DNA of 64,000 bases from Heliocidaris tuberculata (lineage: Eukaryota > Echinodermata > Echinoidea > Camarodonta > Echinometridae), in NCBI GenBank assembly GCA_025618425.1, contig CM046841.1:10860654-10924653 (forward strand). The letters are read 5' to 3'. This document shows, one piece after another, positions 11,256 to 21,175 of the stretch (position 1 is the stretch's first letter; every line of letters starts with the position of its first letter). The position numbers and the translations under genes are program-made. A model generated the notes under the pieces. It saw only the letters and a list, made by a program, of their open reading frames with translations, was not told where the DNA came from and ran no database searches.

Positions 11256-11665
11256 TCCTTATTTATATCAATGATATCATCAATTGTTCCACATATTTTA
11301 ATTACATATTATTTGCAGATGATATACCGTGCTCATTTCTTCCCAAAAAGATTTTCTACTTTAATCCAGACCACTAACGAAAATCTAAAACTCGTGTATA
11401 CCTGGCTTCAGTGCAATAAACTTTTTTTTACAGATACTAAAAACTAAGTATAAAGTATTTCGCCACCGGCAAAATGCCGCTGCGTGTTATGATAATATTT
11501 CTCTCAAGTTTTGTGATAAATGCATTGAAGAATGTTCTAGTGCAAATTGTCCAGGAGTATTTATTGATCAGCACATATCATGGGATTCTCACATTAACTA
11601 TGTCTGTACAAGAGTTTCACGTAGCTCAGGTATTAGTCGGCTTGACATTTCATGAACCTAGAAAA
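11256..11665 (+). pseudogene. LINE RT C-terminal fragment with FADD box
   Basis: The plus strand reads FLIYINDIINCSTYFNYILFADDI, where FADD is the RT catalytic box. After frame changes it continues with FIDQHISWDSHINYVCTRVS, matching the conserved GVxID...LxWxxHIxxVxxKVS block in the RT thumb of CR1/L2/jockey LINEs. The frame is broken between the two, and coding similarity fades near 11665. Confidence 0.75.
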
Positions 11666-12300
11666 GTTGCGTACACTGAAGTTTTTTTGTTGTTGTTGAT
11701 TTGTGATCTTATGTGGTCCTAGAACAATTTCAGCTTTGTTGCCCAAAGGGCAACCTTGAGCATTTTTCATAATTTGCATAAATCCAAAATGGCGCCTGGT
11801 AGCCACATTGAAACCCAACTTTTGAACTACAGGTCACATACTAGCGTATGATATAAATATGGGTTTCGAGGGACGTAGAATTCATTTCTAACGCGCTTTT
11901 TGAAATTTAAGGTCGCGTTTAAGTCATAAAGGTCAAATAAAGGTCAAATTTATTACCTGTTTACATGACCATGCATATACGTTAGATTTTTAAACTGTTA
12001 TATGTCCAATGTTTAAATGAAGGGGTTTTGGGTGTGTTAATTAATCTCTGAGATCATTCATTCATTCATTGTCAGAAGGGGTCGATTCAAGGTCAAAGTT
12101 GACCTTGATATAATGGATAGTACTTTGTTTAGATATTTGTCTTTGACGGGTATGTGGTGCCGAATGCCTTGATGATGTTATGATTATTTTCAATTTAAGT
12201 TGAGTTCACGAACAGAAGGTCAGGTCTAAGTTCAATCTTATCCCTAGGTCACAAGGCTCAAATTCAAATATCTGTCATTTTTAATTCATTGTCAGGACTG
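11666..12300. promoter_or_regulatory. Patch rich in AGGTCA-type half sites, function unknown
   Basis: Several AGGTCA motifs lie close together. A direct repeat with a 5-base spacer (AGGTCAAATAAAGGTCA, about 11931-11947) and an inverted pair with a 4-base spacer (AGGTCAAAGTTGACCT, about 12092-12107) are the clearest; single copies follow near 12218 and 12247. Such arrangements resemble nuclear-receptor response elements (established motif knowledge). They may equally be the sequence of an unrecognised interspersed repeat. No gene is visible nearby. Confidence 0.25.
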
Positions 12301-13560
12301 ACGTCCAGTGGCGTAATGAGCCAAAAAATTGAGGGGGCTGTAGCAGTAAGAATAAATTGAAGTATTTTCTAAAGCGCCATAAACATAATAGTACTATCCT
12401 CGTATATAAATCCTTTGAATGGTACATCCCCGCCCCTCCCACAAACAATAAGACTTTGCATTTTTTGCTGTACCATGAAAAATATGTTGCACTTACCCAA
12501 CGCCCTTGCTAAATTAAATATTCTATTTTGCGTGGTCGCAAAGCGACCGAGCCAGAAGATTTTACGTTTTGTGGTTTGAAACTTTGCATTTCAGACCACT
12601 TTTATGCACACGAGTAATGATCAAAGTCTGAGCTTGATATCAACTCTTTTCCTTTTTTCTCTTATGGGGATATATAGGCAGCTTAAATCTTCATTAATGT
12701 TTCTGCGACTTTCAATTTCGGGGGACAATTACTCTCTGCCTACTAAGTATTCATTATATGTTTATAGATTTTCTTTAATTTAAAGTTGAAGTGGATTTAG
12801 AGGATTTTTCTATTGTGAATAGTGAAAGTTTGCATTCTAGAGCCCTTCTGAGCCTGAGTAGTGTGATGTATTATCATTATTATTATTACTTCCCCAAGTT
12901 ATGGAAGAAATTTCACGATAGTGTGAGAGCAAATTGTAAAGGGGCTGGTTTGGGTATAAGAGGAAAGTTCTCCTCCTATATAATAAGAAAACTGTGATAA
13001 AAAATAGATATCTTGCATGCAAAAGATGCATAGGCCTATATTTCTATGGAAGGGGAGATACTAAGAAAATTCAGCCATTTATACGTTCTAAATGACGTAC
13101 TACTGCAATCAGAGATATAATTTTTTTTCTGGCCAGGGGTATATAAAATGAATTTCTTTTCTTTTTATCTCTTGATTGAAATTTGTCAGTATGATTACTA
13201 TGTGTGAGATAGTCTAATCTATGTTGCTGCAATGATAGTGCAAACTTTCAGTTCTAGCATGTAGATTATATTAGGACTATGCAGTTTCTATGCAGGAAGG
13301 CCCATCTACATCATTGTCTCATGAACATCTCGTTCAAAATGCTTTTGAAACTATTGCCTATCTTTGCACACTTGATTTTCAAAAGGCTGAGAGGATTTTT
13401 GGAATTGGTCCAAGCGATGAGCAGGGTTCACACTCCACTTCCTTATCATCGTAGGACTTATCTTCTGATAACTGTCGTGATATCCTACTATGATGCAAGT
13501 ATTATAGGCTATACGGCCATGATACCTTCACATCTGCATTGTAATCTTTCATGTCCAACA
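12301..13560. other. No gene recognised; possible hAT-like element edge at 12306
   Basis: CCAGTGGCGTAATGAGCC at about 12306 resembles the CAGTGGCG ends of the hAT-like MITEs elsewhere in this window, but I could not find the partner end. The rest is A/T-rich with an ATT patch near 12871-12889. Short frames show no motif. Confidence 0.4.
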
Positions 13561-13740
13561 TTTTTTTTCTCTCTCTCTCTCTCTCTCTTCACTACTTCAC
13601 CCCGTCACCCTCTATTTCTTGGATTCTTTATTACCTTCTATTTGTGTTTATTCTCGCATCTCTTGGCATCAATAATAATGCATGATATATTTTCTTTCAT
13701 TCTTTGCTGCTTACCTGGTTAGCAGTGCACTTGAGGACAT
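13561..13740. other. CT microsatellite and flanking pyrimidine-rich sequence
   Basis: A CT run sits at about 13568-13590 within a pyrimidine-rich region. The 147-codon frame over 13279-13722 has no recognisable domain and ends in composition-driven residues. Confidence 0.6.
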
Positions 13741-13895
13741 TCGCTTTCCGGGGACATGACTCCGGAATCGCCATTATGTCCGCAATTCAACGGGGATTTC
13801 CATTAAGATGGGGTCATGGCCGAACCTAAATAGAGGTGTGCGCATGGTGAGAAGCTTTAGATGTTAAGAAACAGGTTCACTACCTCATGAAGGCC

Positions 13896-13972
13896 GGAGA
13901 GGTAACATGTTTCATAAGGGTCACTTTTGTGACCCAGAGGTAACATGTTTCATAAGGGTCACTTTTGTGACT
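13896..13972 (+). repeat. 38-bp tandem duplication with GGTCAC...GTGACC palindrome
   Basis: GGTAACATGTTTCATAAGGG begins at 13901 and again at 13939, each followed by TCACTTTTGTGAC. Each unit holds an inverted pair, GGGTCAC and GTGACCC in the first copy, separated by four T-rich bases. Two units only. Confidence 0.85.
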
Positions 13973-14071
13973 AATTTGAGTGCAGCCTTATTTATTCAGA
14001 AAGGCCGCTTTATGATATTTCAAATGAAAACATTGGGGAAAGACAACTATTTTTATGATGACATCATGAAA

Positions 14072-14107
14072 AAGTCTTCTTCTTCTTCTTCTTCTTCTTC
14101 TTCTTCT
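14072..14107. repeat. TTC microsatellite
   Basis: About ten TCT/TTC trinucleotides; it produces a polyserine run in one frame. Confidence 0.9.
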
Positions 14108-14324
14108 TGAAAACTTCAAAGGGCTATGCAGCCTTTCGCGAAAATGAATGCATACAATGTAAAATAACAGTTGTGAATTGCAGGCACACTAAACATGGGG
14201 TTTACACCCTGCAGCCCTACCGGCTTTGTGAGAAATGAAGCATATATTACTCGTGCTCAGGGTGGTAACGTTCTGTTCGAGGAATGGAGTGTGTTCCCGA
14301 ACCTGTACCAGCTAGGGTACAGAG

Positions 14325-14470
14325 GGAAGGGTATACGCTTACACACAAAGCGGCGACAATATTTTTGTCAGCTCAGCGCGGGAACTCGAACACATGCGTA
14401 TGACGAATGTTATTATTCAGAGCCTGACGACTATCCGATAACGCCACATAATCTCCCTAAGTTGACAAAT
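14325..14470 (-). mobile_element. Possible tRNA-derived SINE head
   Basis: On the minus strand the segment starts near GGAGATTATGTGGCGTTATC, which resembles a Pol III A box with a G-rich turn (TGGCGTTATCGG). About 50 bases later it has GTTCGAGTTCC, close to the B box consensus GGTTCGANTCC but with one extra base. The spacing is right for a tRNA-like promoter. No clean cloverleaf, tail or target duplication was found. The 92-codon plus-strand frame over 14195-14473 shows no known motif. Confidence 0.3.
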
Positions 14471-14479
14471 TAAAAAAAT

Positions 14480-16480
14480 CCCCCTGGGTAACCCTCCTCC
14501 AGGGGACATCTCCCCCTCCCCCTCCCAGAAAACTTCCCCCTTAGAATCTGCTCTCTAAAATAGTTATTAAGCCCCTTGTGCACCTAACCAGGGCAATTAC
14601 TCAACAGAACATTAATCTCCTTGAGTATTAGCTCCGAACAACTCCCAGTCACCTTAGTGACCTTCCTTATAATTATGTCCGATGAAGAACTGATCTATGC
14701 TTTTGTCAATCCTCCTTTGAGTGTGTTTTAAGAAGGGCCGCGGAGCGTTTTTGAAAGTGGGGGCCGATTTGATTTCACTCATTAATGACAATTTTCGAGA
14801 AAAAAAAATGCGAGGTTTTATGAAAGCTGAATAATAGCTGCAAATACTACATGCAATACATCCTTAAAACAATTCGCGCTTTCCCTCCCCGCTTTTCCTA
14901 CCATTCTCTCCGTCTGTCTGTCTCTTTATCTCTCTCCTTCTCTTTCTCCCTCTCTCACCAGCATTCGTTTCTGATAGTTTAAAAATCATTTCGTGTTGAA
15001 ATGTCTTTGATTATAGGACATTTTCCTCCTTTTTATACTATTACATATCGTTCTGTAACTTTTGCGACGTATACTGCATCTGGTATAAAGTTTTATGATA
15101 AAAATACATTCGTAAACATGATATTCAAGCAAGAGTGATAGCCGGGTTGTTGCCAAAGATGTTCAATAGAAAAAAAAAAGTTTTAAATCAATTAGAAGAT
15201 TTGATCATGCACTAAAACTGAATTCAATCAATTCTCATTTCATTAAGAAGGACAGTTTTATCCATTTTACTCCAGTATAGAATAAGAAAATCGAAAGAAG
15301 GCGATTTGAATGTTCGATTTTGCTATATGTAAAGTATAAACTGAAAAAAACTATATTACAAAGAAACCTGAGAATGAAACATACTAGAGAAAATGGCAAA
15401 TTCTCATAATTGGTAATAGATATTTCAGGAAACTCAATCACTCAGATCATTTGATATCGTTTTATAATTATGTTCTTAGTAGGTCCATACATGGTTTTAG
15501 GAATTGGTTAAGTAGGGTAGATACCGACTGGAACTTTAAAAACAAATACAAACACGAGCACACACACAACAAAAAATCATTTATAAGAAGGTTAAGGACT
15601 GAAAATCAGATGATCAAATAGCATGACGTTAAAAGGTAATAGAATAGAGAAAAGTAGTTGTAAAAGAAAAAATAAGAGGAATTCTTCTACTGAAACATTC
15701 CTCCGACTTTCCTGAAGGAGAATTAATCAAGAAAGGGGTTTTATATGAAGCGTTTATTAAGTTAAATCATTTAGAGGGGATAAAGTTTTACTCTAATTCA
15801 AATGAATTTGAATGTTTCTTCTTAGGCTACGAATACATTGTTCGACATTCCAAGATCCCTGACCTTTCTCGGGACTAGGTTTGATTGTAATATACAGAAA
15901 CAAGAAAAAGAGAGGAACCTGAATTAGTGCATCAATCTGTCGGGGGGCTCTTCTGCAAGCTACATGATGTGTATAGTCCAATCAAGATTTATCCCTCAGT
16001 AAAGTGGAAAGAGGCGGTTGAGATTTGGGTATTTTGGTGGTGCAATGAATAATGATGAATCTGCATGGTTTGGTGTCAGTTTCGAAAATGAAGGGATAGT
16101 TTGGTTTTATTTTAAGTATGTAGAGTATGGTGTCAAATCATGCATTTATTCTATGGCTTCGGGGATGTAGTTGCCTGATGGGAAGCCTGTTCCATCCTAT
16201 ATAGTTAAAAATACTTCAGTAGTACACCCACGTATCGTCTTCATTACTTTACTTACTAATTATTTATCAAGCCCTCACCGCCATGCGCAAGAGTAGTGTG
16301 TACATTATAGCGATCATACAATTATCAATTTCATATCAATTACTATGCTCTTCCGGGCACAAATCATCCGTACTTTATTGAATTGCATTTAAGTATTCTT
16401 CGCTGATTATTCATTCATATTCGATGCATATTTTAATAAGACATGTACTTGTTTTATTTACACCTTTCTTTAACTGTTTC
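14480..16480. other. No gene recognised
   Basis: Contains C-rich short runs (14476-14540), a GGGCCGCGGAGCG fragment near 14735 like the interior of hAT-type MITEs, a short CT patch (14915-14960), and otherwise A/T-rich sequence without a motif-bearing frame. Confidence 0.45.
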
Positions 16481-16489
16481 TTGTTCATT

Positions 16490-16830
16490 CTCACAACCTT
16501 GTAAGACTTATTATTGTATTACTCTCTGGAGCCTTTTGTGTGTGACCTATACAAACAACAAGCTTTGCTTTTACCTTAGGCTTCTTCATATTCCTATTTA
16601 AAATTTGTTAGTCATGATTGACAAGTAACGACAAGTAATCCAAAGTGATGTTATATATTTTTATGAACTTATGTTTATTGAAAACAATATGTATTTATTA
16701 TTATTATCATCATTATTATTTCTTGTAAACAAAACTGACAATATGTATTCAAAAATGTAATGTAAAATGTGAACAGAAAATAAAAGCGAACCAGAACCAG
16801 CACCTGAACCTGAACCCGAATTTTACTTTC
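16490..16830 (+). mobile_element. LINE-like 3' UTR with degenerate CCTGAA tail
   Basis: The A/T-rich segment ends in GAAAATAAAAGCGAACCAG followed by irregular AACCAG/CACCTGAACCTGAA units to about 16820. AATAAA-like signals followed by 5-6-base tandem units are the usual end of non-LTR retrotransposons in this window. The coding part is absent. Confidence 0.4.
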
Positions 16831-16924
16831 ATTGTTCTGTGGTCACGTGGGTATATTGCCTAGAGATCTCCTTAGTCAGAGATTAAAAGACACTCCCACC
16901 CCTGTCGGAGTCTGATTTGTATGA

Positions 16925-17035
16925 AGGCAGAAAAACAAAGGAAAGAGAATGTTGAAAGTTTAAAAGAAATCGGACAGAAAGTAAGAAAGTTATGAGTGTT
17001 TGAAAAAAATGAGATCACTAAAGAAAATTGTAGCT
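16925..17035. mobile_element. Diverged relative of the MITE interior found at 47955-48246
   Basis: The text here, GAAATCGGACAGAAAG then AAAGTTATGAGTGTTTGAAA, parallels 48035-48085, where the MITE reads AAATCGGTTACG and AAAGTTATGAAAGTTTGAAA. Termini could not be identified at this locus, so it is likely a decayed copy. Confidence 0.3.
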
Positions 17036-17544
17036 AGCTTATTATTATTTGTGATCTAAAAAGAAAAAGATCATTCTGAATCATATATTTTTTTTTAAAT
17101 GACATTTATATATTCATGTTGTATGTTGGAGCAAATGGAGAGTTGTCCGCCGCTACATCACAGTGACATTACCGATTCGGCCAATTGGAAATTCTCATAT
17201 CTATAGTGATTACAGTTTGTTTTTTTTAAATCAAACTTTCTTTTCCAATTTCATTCAAATTTTCTCTAATCTGTTTCTCTGATTTTTCTGTTTCTTTCAT
17301 AATAATTTGGTATTACGGTTGGATTTCCATTTAAATAATGGGACTTTTCACTTTTTATATATCTCTCTCTTTCTCTCATTCCTCCTACTATATCCACCCT
17401 CTTTATATTTAATTTATTCGTTGGTTCATTTCGTAGTTTTACACCCGAATTATCCACAGGCCTAACCGCACGCACACGCACAGTTTCCATCCGCCCACGA
17501 AAGCCCACCCTTAACCACAAGTAAACGCTCTTCTCCTTTGTATG

Positions 17545-17644
17545 TGTGTGGCGTGTGTGTGTGTGTGTGTGTGTTTTTGTCTCATATTTTGTAATAATCA
17601 TTTTTACCCTTTAACCTCTTCTCCATCACCCCCCTCTCCCCCCA

Positions 17645-17678
<34 letters not shown>

Positions 17679-17690
17679 CTCTCTCTCACT
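17545..17690. repeat. TG microsatellite followed by CT microsatellite
   Basis: A GTGTG run (about 17546-17573) and then a CT run (about 17645-17690). The minus-strand 111-codon frame that overlaps it is composition-driven at its N-terminus and shows no recognised domain. Confidence 0.9.
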
Positions 17691-17699
17691 AAATTTCCA

Positions 17700-18380
17700 T
17701 TATTTCATGATATAAGCACATCTATATTGTATTGCATTGTACTATATTCTTTTAATTATAAAGCTATTTACCAAAAGTTTCAAAGTAAATTATTAGTCAT
17801 GATAATTATTGCATAATAAAATATCACATTCTACCAGAAAAATAAATATTTACATCATACAGACAATTAATATCAATTTATATGAATAACTCCATGCAAA
17901 TTCGTACAATAAAACAAAAATCAATAAAATGAGAAATTATAAGTGGAAAACTTTCTGACATCATCAAACAAAGAAAATTGGGGTATTGAACAAATTTTAA
18001 CTACATACTATGCAAATTTACAAAAAGAGCAGTATGGATCTTAATATGACATGATTAAAGTTATACGTTTCAACTATGCTACAACATCAATTACTGTTAT
18101 AAAAATCGAATAGTTCCTATACATCCGTCTACAAATTCAGAAGATTTTTTGTTTGTTTGCCTTGTTCGCAGTTTTTTATTTCAAAATATACATTTAAATT
18201 GAGCAGCTTTACATATCAGCAATATCGTACAGCGATTTATTCTATTTCTTTTATCTATTTCTTTAATCATCATGAATAAAAAAAAACTATATGAGGGGGA
18301 GGAGAGATGCGTATTTATGACAAACAACAAACACAAACCAAGCCTCTTTTCTATGTCATACAGGAGGTGAAATTGGAAAA
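17700..18380. other. A/T-rich sequence, nothing recognised
   Basis: No reading frame or repeat of note up to the assembly gap. Confidence 0.5.
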
Positions 18381-18880
18381 NNNNNNNNNNNNNNNNNNNN
18401 NNNNNNNNNNNNNNNNNNNNNNNNNNNNNNNNNNNNNNNNNNNNNNNNNNNNNNNNNNNNNNNNNNNNNNNNNNNNNNNNNNNNNNNNNNNNNNNNNNNN
18501 NNNNNNNNNNNNNNNNNNNNNNNNNNNNNNNNNNNNNNNNNNNNNNNNNNNNNNNNNNNNNNNNNNNNNNNNNNNNNNNNNNNNNNNNNNNNNNNNNNNN
18601 NNNNNNNNNNNNNNNNNNNNNNNNNNNNNNNNNNNNNNNNNNNNNNNNNNNNNNNNNNNNNNNNNNNNNNNNNNNNNNNNNNNNNNNNNNNNNNNNNNNN
18701 NNNNNNNNNNNNNNNNNNNNNNNNNNNNNNNNNNNNNNNNNNNNNNNNNNNNNNNNNNNNNNNNNNNNNNNNNNNNNNNNNNNNNNNNNNNNNNNNNNNN
18801 NNNNNNNNNNNNNNNNNNNNNNNNNNNNNNNNNNNNNNNNNNNNNNNNNNNNNNNNNNNNNNNNNNNNNNNNNNNNNNNN
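18381..18880. other. Assembly gap, 500 N
   Basis: Exactly 500 unknown bases, a conventional gap size. Any open frame drawn across it is an artefact. Confidence 1.
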
Positions 18881-21170
18881 CAAAGTATGCATAAGAGTTA
18901 CAGCCAGATTATTCTGGCATTTCTGGTTTAGGATTGGAATGGTAAAAAAAACAAATGGTCGTCTCCTGGCATGTAACAATTCTTGAACAAAGATGCAAAG
19001 GATGGAAAAGAGTTACAGCTACATATCGCCTCAGCGGAAGACCTGCTTAAAAATGAACTTCTTCAAATGCCAGAAGTGCATATTCGAACCGCATATTGTC
19101 CTACTGAACAATGGTACCTATCCACTAAATGAAATTGTGTCCAAATTCCTTGGAAATAAGCACAGGCAGTGACTTCTCGGTCACCACTAAGTCGCCTTGT
19201 ATGGCAGCGATATACTTTTCTCCAGGCTTTATATAGATGGTGTTCTTTAGAAAGGATTATAATGTTTTATTCAGATTGTTATATCCTCTAGAGGCGAGCA
19301 TGCGTCAGATATATGAATACAAACTGATGTAAGGTTTTAATTTTTGTTTGTAGACTTCGAAATTGTACTCTCTCTTCTTTTTTTTTCTTTTTTTTACTTT
19401 CAAAGGCGAGGTTGAGGGAAGAGAGAACATCCGTCTGATTTGAAGGAGTTTTGTGTCATACATGTGCATTAATTGGTTTACTTTCGACAGAGCCGGACAG
19501 ACGCTGTCTCATTATAGGCTCGAAGGAAATAGACTGACATTTTTCTGTCTAGGTTGAGAGATGCGGTAAGGAAGCATGCGAAGGTCATGCATTTTGAGAG
19601 TTGTCCACATTTTCAGCAGTTCTAATTATTAATTAAATGATCTGAAAATTTGTTTTGTTGCTGTCATTTAGGTAACCCCAGCCATTTTTTGTACTACCCC
19701 GTCGCCATATTTCCCTCGAGTCCAGTTCAACCCCGCCAGTTATTCTCTCTTTCTCTCTCACTCTCTCTCTCTCTCCCTCTCCCCATGTCTTTCTCTCTCT
19801 CACACACACACACACCCCCACACACGCATTCATATTCTCTCTCTCCATCCCTCAATTTATCCCTCTTTCCTTTTTACCCCTATATTTTCGTATCCTTCTC
19901 TCACTTCGTCTCCTTTTCTTCCCAGCACTGTCTTTCATGTCGATCGGCTATGTTCCATGTGCTCTACAAATGTGAGTAGAATTAGTAAGCCACCTCCGAC
20001 TCTGTTTCTTTTCTTTCAGGAAAAGCGCCGAATCTGCGCTAAGCGGACTTGCCTTTTTGAACATAATGCCTACCAAGTTGATCTAACAATGCCGCACCCC
20101 GAGGAGGTGTCTTTCGGTAATGCGTTACTGCCACAACAATCAATATTTGCAAACATCAGCCAGAGGACTTGGTAAGAGAAGAGCGCCGACCCAATAGAGG
20201 ACTTAACAAGAAGTTAATTGTAAGGAGTTACCGTATTATTACCTGCTGTACTTTTCTGCCTTACAAGTAGACTACATAAATAAGCACAAATTACAAAGTT
20301 CTTTTACAAATGTGATTAGGGTTCTTACCTTAATTCTAAAGAATACTTGAACGGAAGGAATGAATTAGGCTATCCTTTGCCTAATTATACTCTAATTATG
20401 TAATTGAATAGATTAATATGTGGAAGTTGAAGATCCTAAAGAATTTTTAATATTCCTCGCACTGCTTTTGAAAATTCTAACCATAATGTGTGTATCGAAG
20501 AATTTGGGCAGTTCGAAAGACGTATATATGGGAGAGTGTTTCTTATGTGTTTTTGCAATACCTATATAGAGCTTTAAACTGCGTCAACTAACTTGGTTAA
20601 ATGCAAAGAGAAATATAGGTATATAGAAGAAAAATAGAGGACATTTTAAGAAAATAATTATTTCGAAGAGAAAGGGAGGAAGATGAATGGTAGGGTAAAA
20701 AAAAAGGGAGAGGTGCGTATAGAGGAGAGAGAGGTAGAGAGAAAGAGAGAGAGAGAGAGGTGATGAAGGTAAGACTGAATAAAAAAATGTGTTGAAAAAG
20801 AGTGAGTAACTGGTCTTGGCGTGGTGCATTGGACTATACTTTGCGGCGCCGGGATATAATTTTCGTGCATGGCTTGTTCAGGAAATATTGAACTATTACA
20901 TATCGTATTTCTGCCTTTGTCTTTTAACTTCATATCAAGATTCATTGTCTGTCGTCCCCGGCTTTCTGGTCCCCATTTTCAACCATTATAACGCTTCCTT
21001 TCTGTCTGCATGTCGTTGGCGTTGTGTCTACATCATTACCAAAAGGGATCATCTTTCTAAATAACGTGTTAGAATGCTTTAAGTTGTGGGTTTATTTACT
21101 TTACCACCCTAGGGGCAGGGTTGCAGACAGCTGAGCATTGATACACACGCTGCCTTCCTTTCGCTACACT
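18881..21170. other. No gene recognised; CT/CA and GA microsatellites inside
   Basis: A CT tract then a CA tract occupy about 19740-19830. A purine-rich GA tract occupies about 20655-20765, the clearest GA-oriented microsatellite on the plus strand. Overlapping serine/leucine-rich frames are composition artefacts. The rest shows no conserved protein motif. Confidence 0.5.
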
Positions 21171-21175
21171 CTTAT

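Larger units (their letters stand above)
8600..11665 (+). mobile_element. Decayed LINE of the CR1/L2/jockey group with ORF1 and ORF2 remnants
   Basis: In order on the plus strand: an ORF1-type RNA-binding protein remnant (about 8620-9008), an apurinic-type endonuclease (about 9400-10105), the linker between endonuclease and RT (about 10130-10690), an RT piece around motif A (about 10690-10770), a foreign block (about 10771-11255), and an RT piece with the FADD catalytic box (11256-11665). Many frameshifts and stops break every part, so the copy is dead. Part of the RT is missing between the linker and motif A. A 71-bp tandem duplication and a 51-bp tail-only insertion lie inside it. Confidence 0.75.

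Noticed and set aside
12306..12330. hAT-like terminus CCAGTGGCGTAATGAGCC
   Set aside because: No partner end was found nearby, so only noted within the surrounding stretch.
18307..18979. Two frames of about 200 codons across the gap
   Set aside because: Almost all residues are unknown because they span the 500 N.
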